Shown here one piece after another: positions 1-5,929 of a stretch of 6,371 bases of DNA. The DNA is taken from assembly GCA_036505615.1 (NCBI GenBank), contig DASXTB010000026.1, positions 1 through 6,371 on the forward strand. The letters run 5' to 3'. The notes below the pieces were generated by a model. The model was not told the origin of the DNA. It made no database searches and worked only from the letters and a program-made list of their open reading frames with translations. Position numbers and translations under genes: made by a program. This DNA comes from DASXTB01 sp036505615. GTDB lineage: Bacteria; Acidobacteriota; UBA6911; JACQSX01. Every line of letters starts with the position of its first letter. Within the stretch, counting starts at the first letter, position 1.

Positions 1-918
1 CGATAAGGCCGGGAATGCCACTATCCCAAGTGTTGAATTGAGGTTCTCAGTCGGCAAGTTGATGAGTTGATAGGCCCGGCCATAGATGCCGAGTGCATCC
101 GCTCCCCAGAACCGCCCAAGCAACACTTTGTCGGCGTTGTAGGCCACGTAAACGACGACGTTGTTCAACGTGATAGTGCCACCAAACCAGAGCATCGACC
201 GGATACCCGAGCGACGCTGCGGCCAACCCGGAACCCATCGAGTAGCCAGCCACAGGGCCAAGATACTGACCGCGGGCGGGGCAACGTTCAGCACCACGAG
301 GGCCCAATATCCGCGGCCTGCCCAGGCCATGCCAATCGCTACAGCCATGCCGGCGATCAGGCAAACAATGTCAACGGCGACCAAGGCCGTGAAGCGCATG
401 CTCCGCTGCAACATTGCCCGGTGCTGCGCCCCAGCGCCGTTGAAAATGAAACTCGTTCCCAAAGCCACCGTGACCCAGAAGAGCTGAGGTTCATGGTAGA
501 ACAGTGAAAGGATCGGAGCGGCCGCCACCGCCAAAGCGGCCAGCATCCCGCCAACCGCAAGATTGATCCAGAAAAGTGTGGAGGTCTGCGCATCGGAGAC
601 GGAGGCACGCTGGATCGTTGCCATCGACAAACCGGCATCTCTGAAAAGTCCAAGGAATCCGGTGAACGCGGTGACCATGCCGACCAGTCCGAAGTCCTTC
701 GGAAACAGTAGCCGCGCCATGATCATCATTGAGCCGGTGCGAAGAACGAAATTCGCGGCCTGTGCCCCGATAGAAACCACAGCCCCGTGGGCTGTCCGCC
801 GCTTCAAATCCTTGTGGGAGACATCGCTCAAAGGGGCTTCAACGGCGCTGCCTTTATCCAGCAACGCGGAAACACCTGAAACCAACGCCGCTTCTGTTGT
901 CCCAAGGGGATTGCTCAT
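1..918 (-). CDS. Wzx-type polysaccharide flippase (MOP superfamily), N-terminal 306 codons, cut by window edge
   Basis: Reading the minus strand from ATG at 918 gives 306 codons without a stop to position 1, so the gene continues beyond the left edge; full family members are usually about 450-500 residues. Diagnostic stretches are RRTAHGAVVSIGAQAANFVL (residues 40-59), ARLLFPKDFGLVGMVTAF (68-85), FRDAGLSMATIQRAS (92-106) and NADKVLLGRFWGADALGIYG (261-280). These are typical of the WzxC/TuaB-like polysaccharide exporter branch. Hydrophobic membrane segments are visible near 74-92, 113-141, 146-163, 175-198 and 204-225. The family flips undecaprenyl-diphosphate-linked glycan units across the inner membrane. 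The start is the first ATG after an in-frame TGA; about 38 polar residues precede the conserved core, somewhat long, and no strong Shine-Dalgarno is seen. It follows glycosyltransferase and heptose genes on the same strand, which supports the role. The specific glycan is unknown. Confidence 0.9.
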   Translation of the reverse strand, partial: MSNPLGTTEAALVSGVSALLDKGSAVEAPLSDVSHKDLKRRTAHGAVVSIGAQAANFVLRTGSMMIMARLLFPKDFGLVGMVTAFTGFLGLFRDAGLSMATIQRASVSDAQTSTLFWINLAVGGMLAALAVAAAPILSLFYHEPQLFWVTVALGTSFIFNGAGAQHRAMLQRSMRFTALVAVDIVCLIAGMAVAIGMAWAGRGYWALVVLNVAPPAVSILALWLATRWVPGWPQRRSGIRSMLWFGGTITLNNVVVYVAYNADKVLLGRFWGADALGIYGRAYQLINLPTENLNSTLGIVAFPALS

Positions 919-990
919 CTTACATCTGTCACTCGAACATCGGGCACGGTGTTTGCAGCCCGTGATCTGGCTACGGGCACCGGCCAAAAC
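919..990. other. Short spacer between flippase and glycosyltransferase remnant
   Basis: This is the leader of the flippase gene. No clear -35/-10 promoter or Shine-Dalgarno is visible. A 10-base word, ggctacgggc, occurs at 969-978 and again at 1006-1015 just inside the neighbouring remnant; I cannot give it a meaning. With the remnant at 991-1259 and the G-rich direct repeats at 1271-1312, it makes up the roughly 400 bases (919-1326) that hold no intact gene. Confidence 0.4.
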
Positions 991-1259
991 TCAGGTTCTG
1001 CAACGGGCTACGGGCCTTTGCTTAGCGAACCGAAACAGCGTTTTGTCCCAGGTTCTTGGAATGGACGATTTCGCTTCGTTATTGCGGAGTTGAACGTTCT
1101 TCGTCGCACGCCAGGCGAACAAGTTCAATCCAGCCCATCTCCAGGAAAAGCGGGGAACTTCGAGGCGTCCTCCCAAATCCGCCGCCATCTGTTCCGCCTG
1201 TTGAAAAGATCCATTCGCTGCGGATAGAATGGAAACCCGAGGTTCACCAAACGATCAGA
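991..1259 (-). pseudogene. C-terminal remnant of a GT2 family glycosyltransferase, truncated and frameshifted
   Basis: Minus-strand codons ending in TGA at 993-991 encode MAADLGGRLEVPRFSW followed by ...QL..N..KSS..R.WD....F. This lines up over about 60 residues with the C-terminus of the intact GT2 enzyme at 3038-4057 (LAASLGGRLFLPKASW...KSSALRAWDRMMYSF). By eye I count about 25 identities with one gap. Upstream the match continues in a different frame as FYPQRMDL (opposite FYPNRPDL, residues 263-270 of the intact enzyme). The two frames would join if one T were added to the T run at 1207-1204. The catalytic GT-A domain, roughly 250 residues, is absent; the upstream neighbour stops at 1327. 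The stretch from 1188 alone could be read as a 65-codon ORF, but the homology extends above its ATG in another frame, so I call it a fossil. A sequencing indel could explain the frameshift but not the truncation. Confidence 0.75.
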
Positions 1260-1270
1260 AGACGGAAATC

Positions 1271-1312
1271 GGAGGGCAGGACGGACCACGGAGCGCGGAG
1301 GGCAGAGCGCGG
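1271..1312. repeat. G-rich imperfect direct repeats
   Basis: The word ggagggcag occurs at 1271-1279 and 1297-1305, a 26-base period, and gagcgcgg occurs at 1291-1298 and 1305-1312. The tract is purine-rich on the plus strand and sits between the stop of the isomerase gene and the glycosyltransferase remnant, about where the remnant's homology ends. It may mark a deletion or rearrangement joint, or be a degenerate dispersed repeat. Its function is unknown. Confidence 0.4.
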
Positions 1313-1326
1313 CTGTTCGAATCGAA

Positions 1327-1914
1327 TTACTTTTCAAACAGTTCGTTTTCCACCAACTCACAGAGGATGTGTCCGATCGCGATGTGGCACTCCTGAATTC
1401 GAGCCGTGTTTGCAGCGGCAACCGTGATCGGTATATCAACGGACTTGGCGAGCATTCCGCCATCTTTTCCCGCCAGGCCAATAGTTTTTAGATTTTGCTT
1501 TTTAGCTTTGTTCACCGCCTCGATGACGTTGGGAGAATTACCACTCGTGCTGATGCCGATGGCGACGTCGCCTGGCCGGGCCAGCGCCTCAATTTGTCGA
1601 GCGAATACGCGCTCAAAGCCGTAGTCATTTGCCACCGCGGTAAGAATGGACGAATCGGTTGTCAGCGCGATCGCCGCCAGGCCGTGTCGTTCAACAACAA
1701 AGCGCCCAACGAATTCCGCGGCGAGATGCTGCGCATCAGCCGCGCTGCCGCCATTGCCGAAGAGCAAAAGCTTGCCTCCCGCAGCCAGACAATCGCCAAT
1801 CAGAACGGCGGCCTCGACAATCTGGCGACCGCAGTTTCCGGCGACTTTTAGCCGCAGGTCCGCTCCCTCCCGAAGGGAAGCTGCCACATGCGCCTCTGCC
1901 TTTTCGAAGTTCAT
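1327..1914 (-). CDS. gmhA: Phosphoheptose (sedoheptulose 7-phosphate) isomerase, GmhA type
   Basis: This 195-residue SIS-domain protein matches the usual GmhA length (E. coli about 192). GmhA converts sedoheptulose 7-phosphate to D-glycero-D-manno-heptose 7-phosphate, the first cytoplasmic step of ADP- or GDP-heptose synthesis. Visible signatures are the phosphate-binding loop GNGGSAADAQHLAAEFVGRF (53-72), NDYGFERVF (96-104), GISTSGNSPNV (120-130), GKDGG (149-153) and RIQECHIAIGHILCELVE (172-189). His63, Glu67, Gln174 and His182 occupy the places of the metal-binding and catalytic residues known in GmhA. The paralogue DiaA is also a SIS protein, but the Gln and His of the C-terminal helix favour GmhA. 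The gene lies 48 bases after the GT9 gene in the same frame, with no ATG, GTG or TTG in that gap in frame, so ATG at 1914 is the natural start. The ribosome-binding site is weak (aacgag directly before ATG). Confidence 0.92.
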   Translation of the reverse strand: MNFEKAEAHVAASLREGADLRLKVAGNCGRQIVEAAVLIGDCLAAGGKLLLFGNGGSAADAQHLAAEFVGRFVVERHGLAAIALTTDSSILTAVANDYGFERVFARQIEALARPGDVAIGISTSGNSPNVIEAVNKAKKQNLKTIGLAGKDGGMLAKSVDIPITVAAANTARIQECHIAIGHILCELVENELFEK

Positions 1915-1962
1915 CTCGTTATCGTCGCGCGCGGCTTCAGGACGCGGCAGCCATCGATCCGC

Positions 1963-2862
1963 TCAACGTGCGCTGACAGCCAAAGCGTCTAACTGCGCCA
2001 TGACCGCATCCATCACTGTCTCAACACTGATTGCGGTGGTCGCGCTTCGATAGTAGCCGCGCTTATAGAAAAACCTTTCCAAAAAGGGCGAGACAATTTT
2101 TTCCTGCAATCCGTAGCCGTATATTTCCCATGGACTGGTGCAGGTAAAAATGGAAACGCATCGCAGGCTGCTGCCCAGCGCCAGGTGCATGGGCAAGCTA
2201 TCGCCAGAAACCAGACAGCGGTGGCCTTGCACATCGGCCAGATGCTCGAGCAAGGTGGGCCGGCTTTGCAGTATGTTCACCTTTAAGCCTTCCGACTCCA
2301 GTTGGTGCTTCAGCTCCTCATAATAGGCCCACTGTTTCATCGGCCAGATGGGGCCAGCGGTCGATGAGATAGCGATATCTCCCTTAAGGCCGGTCGAACA
2401 CGGTGGCGGCAGGTAGTATGTTTCACCATTAAAGCCAAGGCCGAGGCCCTCGAAGATCAACTCCTGATAAGTGCGCCGGTTCAAGAGCTTCAGTCGATCC
2501 GCTTCTTCTTGTCCGAAGGTGCTAATCAAGCTTAAGTCGAACCAGTCGCGCGAATCTGAAGTATAAGTCAGTTTATCGTCTCCTTTTAGATACGCGCCGA
2601 AGAGTTGTTTGAACTTTAATTCCTTCAAAAACCGGCTCGTCTCCCGATCATCTTCTAGATTGATCACGAGATCGTAGCCAGTGTTCGCCACGCGCTTGCG
2701 ATTTTCCCATGAGACACAACGCACTTCCCGATCGATTCCTTCGAGCAGCGCGAGATTGTTTTCTGCCGTGACCCAAGTGACCGGTCCATCCAATCGTCTC
2801 AACAACGGCGTCGTCCGGACGACATCGCCGGTGGCCCCGAGCTTGATGATCAACACGCTCAT
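1963..2862 (-). CDS. Glycosyltransferase family 9 protein, ADP-heptosyltransferase-like
   Basis: The 299-residue product opens with MSVLIIKLGATGDVVRTTPL. The glycine-rich loop carries Asp13, equivalent to the catalytic Asp of heptosyltransferase WaaC. The C-terminal half has ISSTAG..WPMKQW (165-178) and SGDSLPMHLALG (219-230), followed by TSPWEIYGYG (242-251), which is the nucleotide-sugar side of the GT-B fold in this family. GT9 enzymes transfer heptose, or sometimes other sugars, from nucleotide donors to LPS core or similar acceptors at the cytoplasmic face of the inner membrane. Length is slightly below the usual 320-350. The neighbouring gmhA supports a heptose donor; the linkage made cannot be read from sequence. 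The start is the only ATG near the domain's beginning. Its leader ends attaaATG with no Shine-Dalgarno, and the 10-base word covering it (ctcatttaat on plus, 2858-2867) recurs at the start of the GT2 gene (4053-4062). Confidence 0.88.
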   Translation of the reverse strand: MSVLIIKLGATGDVVRTTPLLRRLDGPVTWVTAENNLALLEGIDREVRCVSWENRKRVANTGYDLVINLEDDRETSRFLKELKFKQLFGAYLKGDDKLTYTSDSRDWFDLSLISTFGQEEADRLKLLNRRTYQELIFEGLGLGFNGETYYLPPPCSTGLKGDIAISSTAGPIWPMKQWAYYEELKHQLESEGLKVNILQSRPTLLEHLADVQGHRCLVSGDSLPMHLALGSSLRCVSIFTCTSPWEIYGYGLQEKIVSPFLERFFYKRGYYRSATTAISVETVMDAVMAQLDALAVSAR

Positions 2863-3037
2863 TTAATAATCTGACCGTTATTACACCGCATTCATTTGGA
2901 GGTCCTAAGTCACCCTGTAGATGCTGTAGCCGCGCCCGTGTGGGGAGCGTTCGGAACGGCGCACAACGCCGTGGCTACAACGATTCGTATCCATGAGATG
3001 GCTTGTAGTAACGCAACACGTGGCCGGAGTCATTCTT
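2863..3037. other. Intergenic region between GT2 and GT9 genes
   Basis: 175 bases without a credible gene. It holds the palindromic element at 2925-2979. The part next to the GT9 start (2863-2885) is AT-rich and could contain a weak minus-strand promoter (gtaataac, attattaa), but I see no well-spaced -35/-10 pair. No T-tract follows a hairpin, so there is no clear rho-independent terminator for the GT2 gene and transcription may continue into the GT9 gene. Confidence 0.45.
2925..2979. repeat. REP-like palindromic intergenic element
   Basis: The arms tgtagccgcg (2925-2934) and cgtggctaca (2970-2979) can pair along all 10 positions with one G-T pair, enclosing 35 bases. A smaller hairpin, ggcg/cgcc with a five-base loop (2958-2970), lies inside. 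The structure and its place between two genes resemble REP or MITE-like elements dispersed in many bacterial genomes. Only one copy is visible here, so its repeated nature is inferred. In RNA it could also act as a 3' stabilising or attenuating hairpin for the GT2 message. Confidence 0.5.
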
Positions 3038-4057
3038 TCAGCTGGGCAGCCTGCTGTGGCGCTCAAATGAATACATCATCCTGTCCCACGCTCGTAACGC
3101 GGAAGACTTTCCACGATTGTAGTATAATTGCGCATGCTTCGCAGCCGCGAAGCCGAAGAGCTTTTCAATCCAGGCATACTTCCACGATGCCTTGGGAAGA
3201 AAGAGCCGGCCTCCGAGACTGGCGGCAAGTTGTTGCGCTTCCTGCACCAGGTCAGGTCGGTTCGGATAGAAATTGTGCAGCCAGGTTTGTAAGTAGGTCA
3301 CGCAGGCCGCGCGGACGCGGTCGCTGTCTTCCCAGGCACGCAGATATCCAATCTGCAGCTTCATACCGAGGAACTGCGCTTCTATTTTTTTATCTGATCG
3401 ACCGATGTGACTTAGGCGGCTGCTTGGTGTGATGCGGTAATAGACCCTGCTCTGCGGAACAAACCGAATGCAATTGCTGGCGTTAATCACCCGAAAGAAA
3501 TATTCGCCATCGTCGTCTACGAGGAGTCGCGCATCCCATGGTCCCGCCGCCTCGGTTAGCTCACGACTAACAAGCCAGGTAGCGGTTTGCACATGCCAGT
3601 TGCCTTCCCACTTCCTTGTGAGCCATTCGGTTGGGGCAAGGTCGGACCAGAGCGGAGTCGGAATGAACTTTGCCTTGGCTGGCCGAAATCGGAAATAAGC
3701 CCATGGAGAAGAAAAAAGCGTCCGTCCATCCCTTGTCTGCCCGGCTGCCTGCATCTGGTGCGCGACCTTGTCCGGGGAAAGCAGGTCGTCCGCGTCGAGC
3801 CATTGAATGTAATCGCCGCGGCTCAAGGCAAAGGCTTTGTTTCGAGCGGCCGCCGCCCCTTGATTCGCCTGCGTCACCACCCGAACCCCATTGGACTCAA
3901 ATTGCCGCACGACCGCCAGAGTCCCGTCAGTAGAACCGTCATCGACGACAATGATCTCTTTCTGCGGCCAGGTTTGGCCAAGCGCCGAGGCGATGGCGGC
4001 TCCGAGCCACTTCTCCGCGTTGTAAGCGGGAATCAGGATTGAAACAAGCGGTCTCAT
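3038..4057 (-). CDS. Glycosyltransferase family 2 protein
   Basis: The 339-residue protein has a complete GT-A domain at its N-terminus: VSILIPAYNAEKWLGAAIAS (5-24), VVDDGSTDGT (37-46), NQGAAAARN (65-73) and the metal/nucleotide-sugar motif DADD (88-91) within YIQWLDADDLL. A second acidic patch, WDARLLVDDDGEYFFRV (174-190), lies where inverting GT2 enzymes carry the catalytic base region. From about 225 onward a helical C-terminal extension follows, ending FYPNRPDL...LGGRLFLPKASW...KSS..AWDRMMYSF; this tail is also found in the fossil at 991-1259. There is no membrane segment, so it is probably a cytoplasmic or peripheral enzyme adding one sugar to a lipid-linked glycan. Donor and acceptor are unknown. 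ATG at 4057 directly precedes the first beta strand; AAAGAG seven bases upstream may serve as a weak ribosome-binding site. The GT9, gmhA and flippase genes follow on the same strand. Confidence 0.92.
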   Translation of the reverse strand: MRPLVSILIPAYNAEKWLGAAIASALGQTWPQKEIIVVDDGSTDGTLAVVRQFESNGVRVVTQANQGAAAARNKAFALSRGDYIQWLDADDLLSPDKVAHQMQAAGQTRDGRTLFSSPWAYFRFRPAKAKFIPTPLWSDLAPTEWLTRKWEGNWHVQTATWLVSRELTEAAGPWDARLLVDDDGEYFFRVINASNCIRFVPQSRVYYRITPSSRLSHIGRSDKKIEAQFLGMKLQIGYLRAWEDSDRVRAACVTYLQTWLHNFYPNRPDLVQEAQQLAASLGGRLFLPKASWKYAWIEKLFGFAAAKHAQLYYNRGKSSALRAWDRMMYSFERHSRLPS

Positions 4058-4186
4058 TTAATGACTCTTTGGATCACAATAACGACGCGTACGGCAATAA
4101 CGAGAATCCGCAGCAACCAATTGCAGCGTGCCTTTAACTCAGATGCGACCGGACTAGAAGCCGTCTAACAATTATTGCCGTCCGAA
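4058..4186. other. Intergenic leader upstream of the GT2 gene
   Basis: Noncoding as far as I can see. It contains a perfect 10-base inverted repeat, acggcaataa at 4091-4100 and ttattgccgt at 4172-4181, separated by 71 bases. The related words cgttattgcc and cgttattgtg also lie close together on the minus strand near 4103-4076. These could be binding half-sites of a regulator or chance. No consensus promoter or T-tract terminator was recognised. Confidence 0.35.
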
Positions 4187-4324
4187 TTAAAAATAGCCCA
4201 GCGTTTTAATGCTGGCGTAAAGAGAAAGCCATTCTTTCAAGTCCCGAAATGGACGACAGAAATCCTCGCCTGAGAGCCAGTTGTCGTTAATCAGAGTTAG
4301 GAGCAAGGCGTTCAGCCATTTCAT
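4187..4324 (-). CDS. Possible 45-residue ORF overlapping the beta-helix gene (ATGA), unknown function
   Basis: ATG at 4324-4322 overlaps the TGA (4323-4321) of the beta-helix gene in the ATGA arrangement typical of translational coupling. The frame runs 45 codons to TAA at 4189-4187. The product begins MKWLNALLLTLIND and ends SLYASIKTLGYF; it has a modest hydrophobic start and an aromatic, amphipathic remainder. No Shine-Dalgarno precedes the ATG and I recognise no family. The same frame is entered if ribosomes shift -1 at the A-AAA-AAG heptamer 28 bases upstream, so it may be a C-terminal extension rather than a separate protein. A 46-codon open frame can also arise by chance, so confidence is low. 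Confidence 0.3.
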   Translation of the reverse strand: MKWLNALLLTLINDNWLSGEDFCRPFRDLKEWLSLYASIKTLGYF

Positions 4325-5844
4325 TGGCCGCGGTTTTTGCTTTTTTGCTTTTTTTCCTCGACGTTTTGTGGGGAACCCGGCGTAGCGCTCGCTGTCTTCG
4401 GCGGTGTCGGCGCGCGCAATGGATGCGGATAGGTGTATTTTATATAGCCAGGCTTGGGTGTGCCAATAAAGTAATCCCTGCCAGGCAAAAGAAAGCTGCC
4501 TGTCGTAGGTTGCGTGGCACAGTTGGGACAGGCTTCCGGATCAGCACAAGAAATGTCAGTCAAGGTTGACGTCTGAGATGCTGTTCCGGTGTTGTTCCAA
4601 ATGTAAACTGGCTCTGTTGACGGACTCCCGTTAATATATCCTTGCCCGATTTCCCTGGGTAGCGGGTAGCCTCCAGACCAACAAGCATATTTGGGCCTCA
4701 TACTACCACTTCGACGCAACGCCATCACGGTGAATCGGTAGGTATTTTGGTTAGGATAATCCTGCGAGTTAATGGCCGGAATTACATTGTCTGTCCACAC
4801 CCCCGTGCCCCCACGGAGAAACAGCCACCAGTTTAAATTCAACGTTGTTCCGTCCGAAAAACCATTAAAGACAAATGTGTTATCGTAAACTTCAAAATGC
4901 CGGTTCCCGTAAATCGCGCTGTCAGGGCCATGTGAACCCAGCCCGGCATTATTAAACAGGCAGTGGCGCATGACCGTTCGTGAACCGTCAGCGAAATCGA
5001 CGCAATTAAGAAAGGCATGAAAATCGCAATCTTCGACATACAAATTGTTAGTCCCGCTGGTGTCTTGAGTTCCCATTGTAGAATTGCTAGTCCATGATCC
5101 GGTTGAATCAGTCGGATTTGTTAATTGAAGTCCTGTGCACACTTGTCCTGGGCTTACCCATTGAGCGTCAAAAGAACAGTTCCAGATCACTCCTCGATGC
5201 GATGAAGTTCGTATCATTACATCAGAAGAGGACAACTGGAACCAGCAATCGTGGATTAAAACTGGTTTTCCGCCACTTACGACGTTGATAGCGACTACGG
5301 GAATGAGATTGCCGCTTCCATAAACAACTTTGATCCCACTAAGTTCGAGCTTCCCTGCCGTAGATTCCCTTAAGACAATCGACGGGCCGCTAGCAACCGC
5401 ATGGGTAATAATAGTGTAAGGCATGGTAGCAATCCACCAGACTTTATGGGTCCCGCTTCCTCCTGTGCTGGTAACGTTAAGCACCAGAGTAGTTCCGCTA
5501 TACCTGGTGGCTGTACCTTCCATGTAATTTGTCCGATTACCCAATTGGGCAACGCGCAACGTCTGACCGTTGCTGATGCTCAGCCCGCTCTGCGTTGTGA
5601 AAGTCTTCAAACCGGTGCCGACGGCAACAGAAGACGTACTGCGCGCAATGATTCGACCCGAACCTGCGCCTTGTAGTTTGATCGCCTTCGAGATTGTCAC
5701 GGGGGTTGACCATGTAAATGTTCCGGCAGGGAGCGTGATGGTGTCGCCGTTTGACGCCGCGTTATGCAAAGCCTTCACATTCGACGACGATCCGTCGGAG
5801 GGGTAAATCGTGGCCCCGCTAAGCGAGGCCGAAAGGCAGCTCAA
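4321..5844 (-). CDS. Secreted right-handed parallel beta-helix protein with phage-tail-like insert
   Basis: 507 residues from the first canonical start (TTG at 5844), but translation probably begins upstream (see 5845-5929). An N-cap region, TIYPSDGSSSNVKALHNAA and DTITLPAGTFTW (12-45), is typical of pectate-lyase-like beta-helix proteins. Residues 69-139 form a separate module with TSSVAVGTGLKTFTTQSGLS and NYMEGTATRYSGTTLVLNV, ending GGSGTHKVWWI, recalling modules of phage tail-fibre proteins. Beta-helix coils follow at about 165-355 (HDCWF, WNCSF, VEDCDF, RHCLFNN, VYDNTF). Next come EPVYIWNNTG (411-420), a Cys-rich turn SCADPEACPNC (432-442) and the GRDYF...PGYIKYTYPHPL end motif (455-476). 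The tail is Pro/Lys-rich. Many cysteines suit an exported, disulfide-bonded protein. The fold suggests polysaccharide binding or cleavage, but I cannot identify catalytic residues. GC is lower than in the flippase gene. It follows another secreted protein gene. Confidence 0.85.
   Translation of the reverse strand: MSCLSASLSGATIYPSDGSSSNVKALHNAASNGDTITLPAGTFTWSTPVTISKAIKLQGAGSGRIIARSTSSVAVGTGLKTFTTQSGLSISNGQTLRVAQLGNRTNYMEGTATRYSGTTLVLNVTSTGGSGTHKVWWIATMPYTIITHAVASGPSIVLRESTAGKLELSGIKVVYGSGNLIPVVAINVVSGGKPVLIHDCWFQLSSSDVMIRTSSHRGVIWNCSFDAQWVSPGQVCTGLQLTNPTDSTGSWTSNSTMGTQDTSGTNNLYVEDCDFHAFLNCVDFADGSRTVMRHCLFNNAGLGSHGPDSAIYGNRHFEVYDNTFVFNGFSDGTTLNLNWWLFLRGGTGVWTDNVIPAINSQDYPNQNTYRFTVMALRRSGSMRPKYACWSGGYPLPREIGQGYINGSPSTEPVYIWNNTGTASQTSTLTDISCADPEACPNCATQPTTGSFLLPGRDYFIGTPKPGYIKYTYPHPLRAPTPPKTASATPGSPQNVEEKKQKSKNRGQ
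4352..4358 (-). promoter_or_regulatory. Candidate -1 frameshift (slippery) heptamer A-AAA-AAG
   Basis: Near the 3' end of the beta-helix gene the codons gaa aaa aag present A-AAA-AAG in the correct phase for tandem -1 slippage, the same heptamer used in E. coli dnaX. Two more A runs follow, which could also cause transcriptional slippage. A weak hairpin is possible about 16 bases downstream (gcca, loop atgaaa, tggc), farther and weaker than a usual stimulator. A -1 shift would replace the last nine residues with a 53-residue tail that includes the 45-codon ORF. The motif is seen directly; its use is inference. Confidence 0.35.
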
Positions 5845-5929
5845 TCCGCCTAGGGCGGACAGGGTAAAAAGAAGGGTTACGATAAATGGGGGAATAACAG
5901 ACGGGAGAGGAGGAGAAATGGTAGATATG
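5845..5929 (-). other. Probable signal-peptide coding sequence lacking a canonical start codon
   Basis: Upstream of TTG 5844 the beta-helix frame stays open to a TGA at 6039-6037 and encodes FIVTLLFTLSALGGLSCLSA, a clear hydrophobic signal-peptide core leading into SLSGATIYPSDG. Yet no ATG, GTG or TTG occurs in that frame between 6036 and 5845. ATA, ATT and ATC codons are present at plausible positions. The stretch is pyrimidine-rich on the minus strand (tctcctcctctcccgtctg) and has no ribosome-binding site. A rare start codon, a point error in the assembly or a mutated start would explain it. Starting at TTG 5844 would remove the export signal. Confidence 0.55.

Noticed and set aside
67..507. 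Long plus-strand open frames opposite the flippase gene (67-507, 161-487, 563-1093)
   Set aside because: They are antisense to a continuous 306-codon flippase frame with clear family motifs; their translations are low-complexity and resemble nothing known.
969..1015. 10-base direct repeat ggctacgggc, two copies
   Set aside because: Only two short copies with no further structure; not enough to call a repeat element, attachment site or CRISPR.
991..1188. Stand-alone 65-codon gene on the minus strand
   Set aside because: Its sequence is the tail of a GT2 enzyme and the homology continues upstream of its ATG in another frame, so it is better explained as a remnant.
1125..1481. Minus-strand 118-codon frame overlapping gmhA and the remnant
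   Set aside because: Its first part is out of frame with the well-supported gmhA gene; only the short FYPQRMDL piece is meaningful, as part of the fossil.
2958..2979. Rho-independent terminator for the GT2 gene
   Set aside because: The hairpins near 2925-2979 are not followed by a T-tract on the minus strand.
2896..3432. Plus-strand open frame of 178 codons starting in the GT2-GT9 gap
   Set aside because: It runs through the palindromic element and then antisense to the GT2 C-terminus; no recognisable protein features.
5842..5844. TTG as the true start of the beta-helix gene
   Set aside because: Kept as the formal coordinate only; it would delete the evident signal peptide encoded just upstream, so it is probably not the real start.
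5904..5920. Strong plus-strand ribosome-binding-site lookalike (ggagaggaggag then ATG at 5918)
   Set aside because: It is the complement of a pyrimidine tract between two minus-strand genes, and the frame that follows is antisense to the PASTA protein gene.
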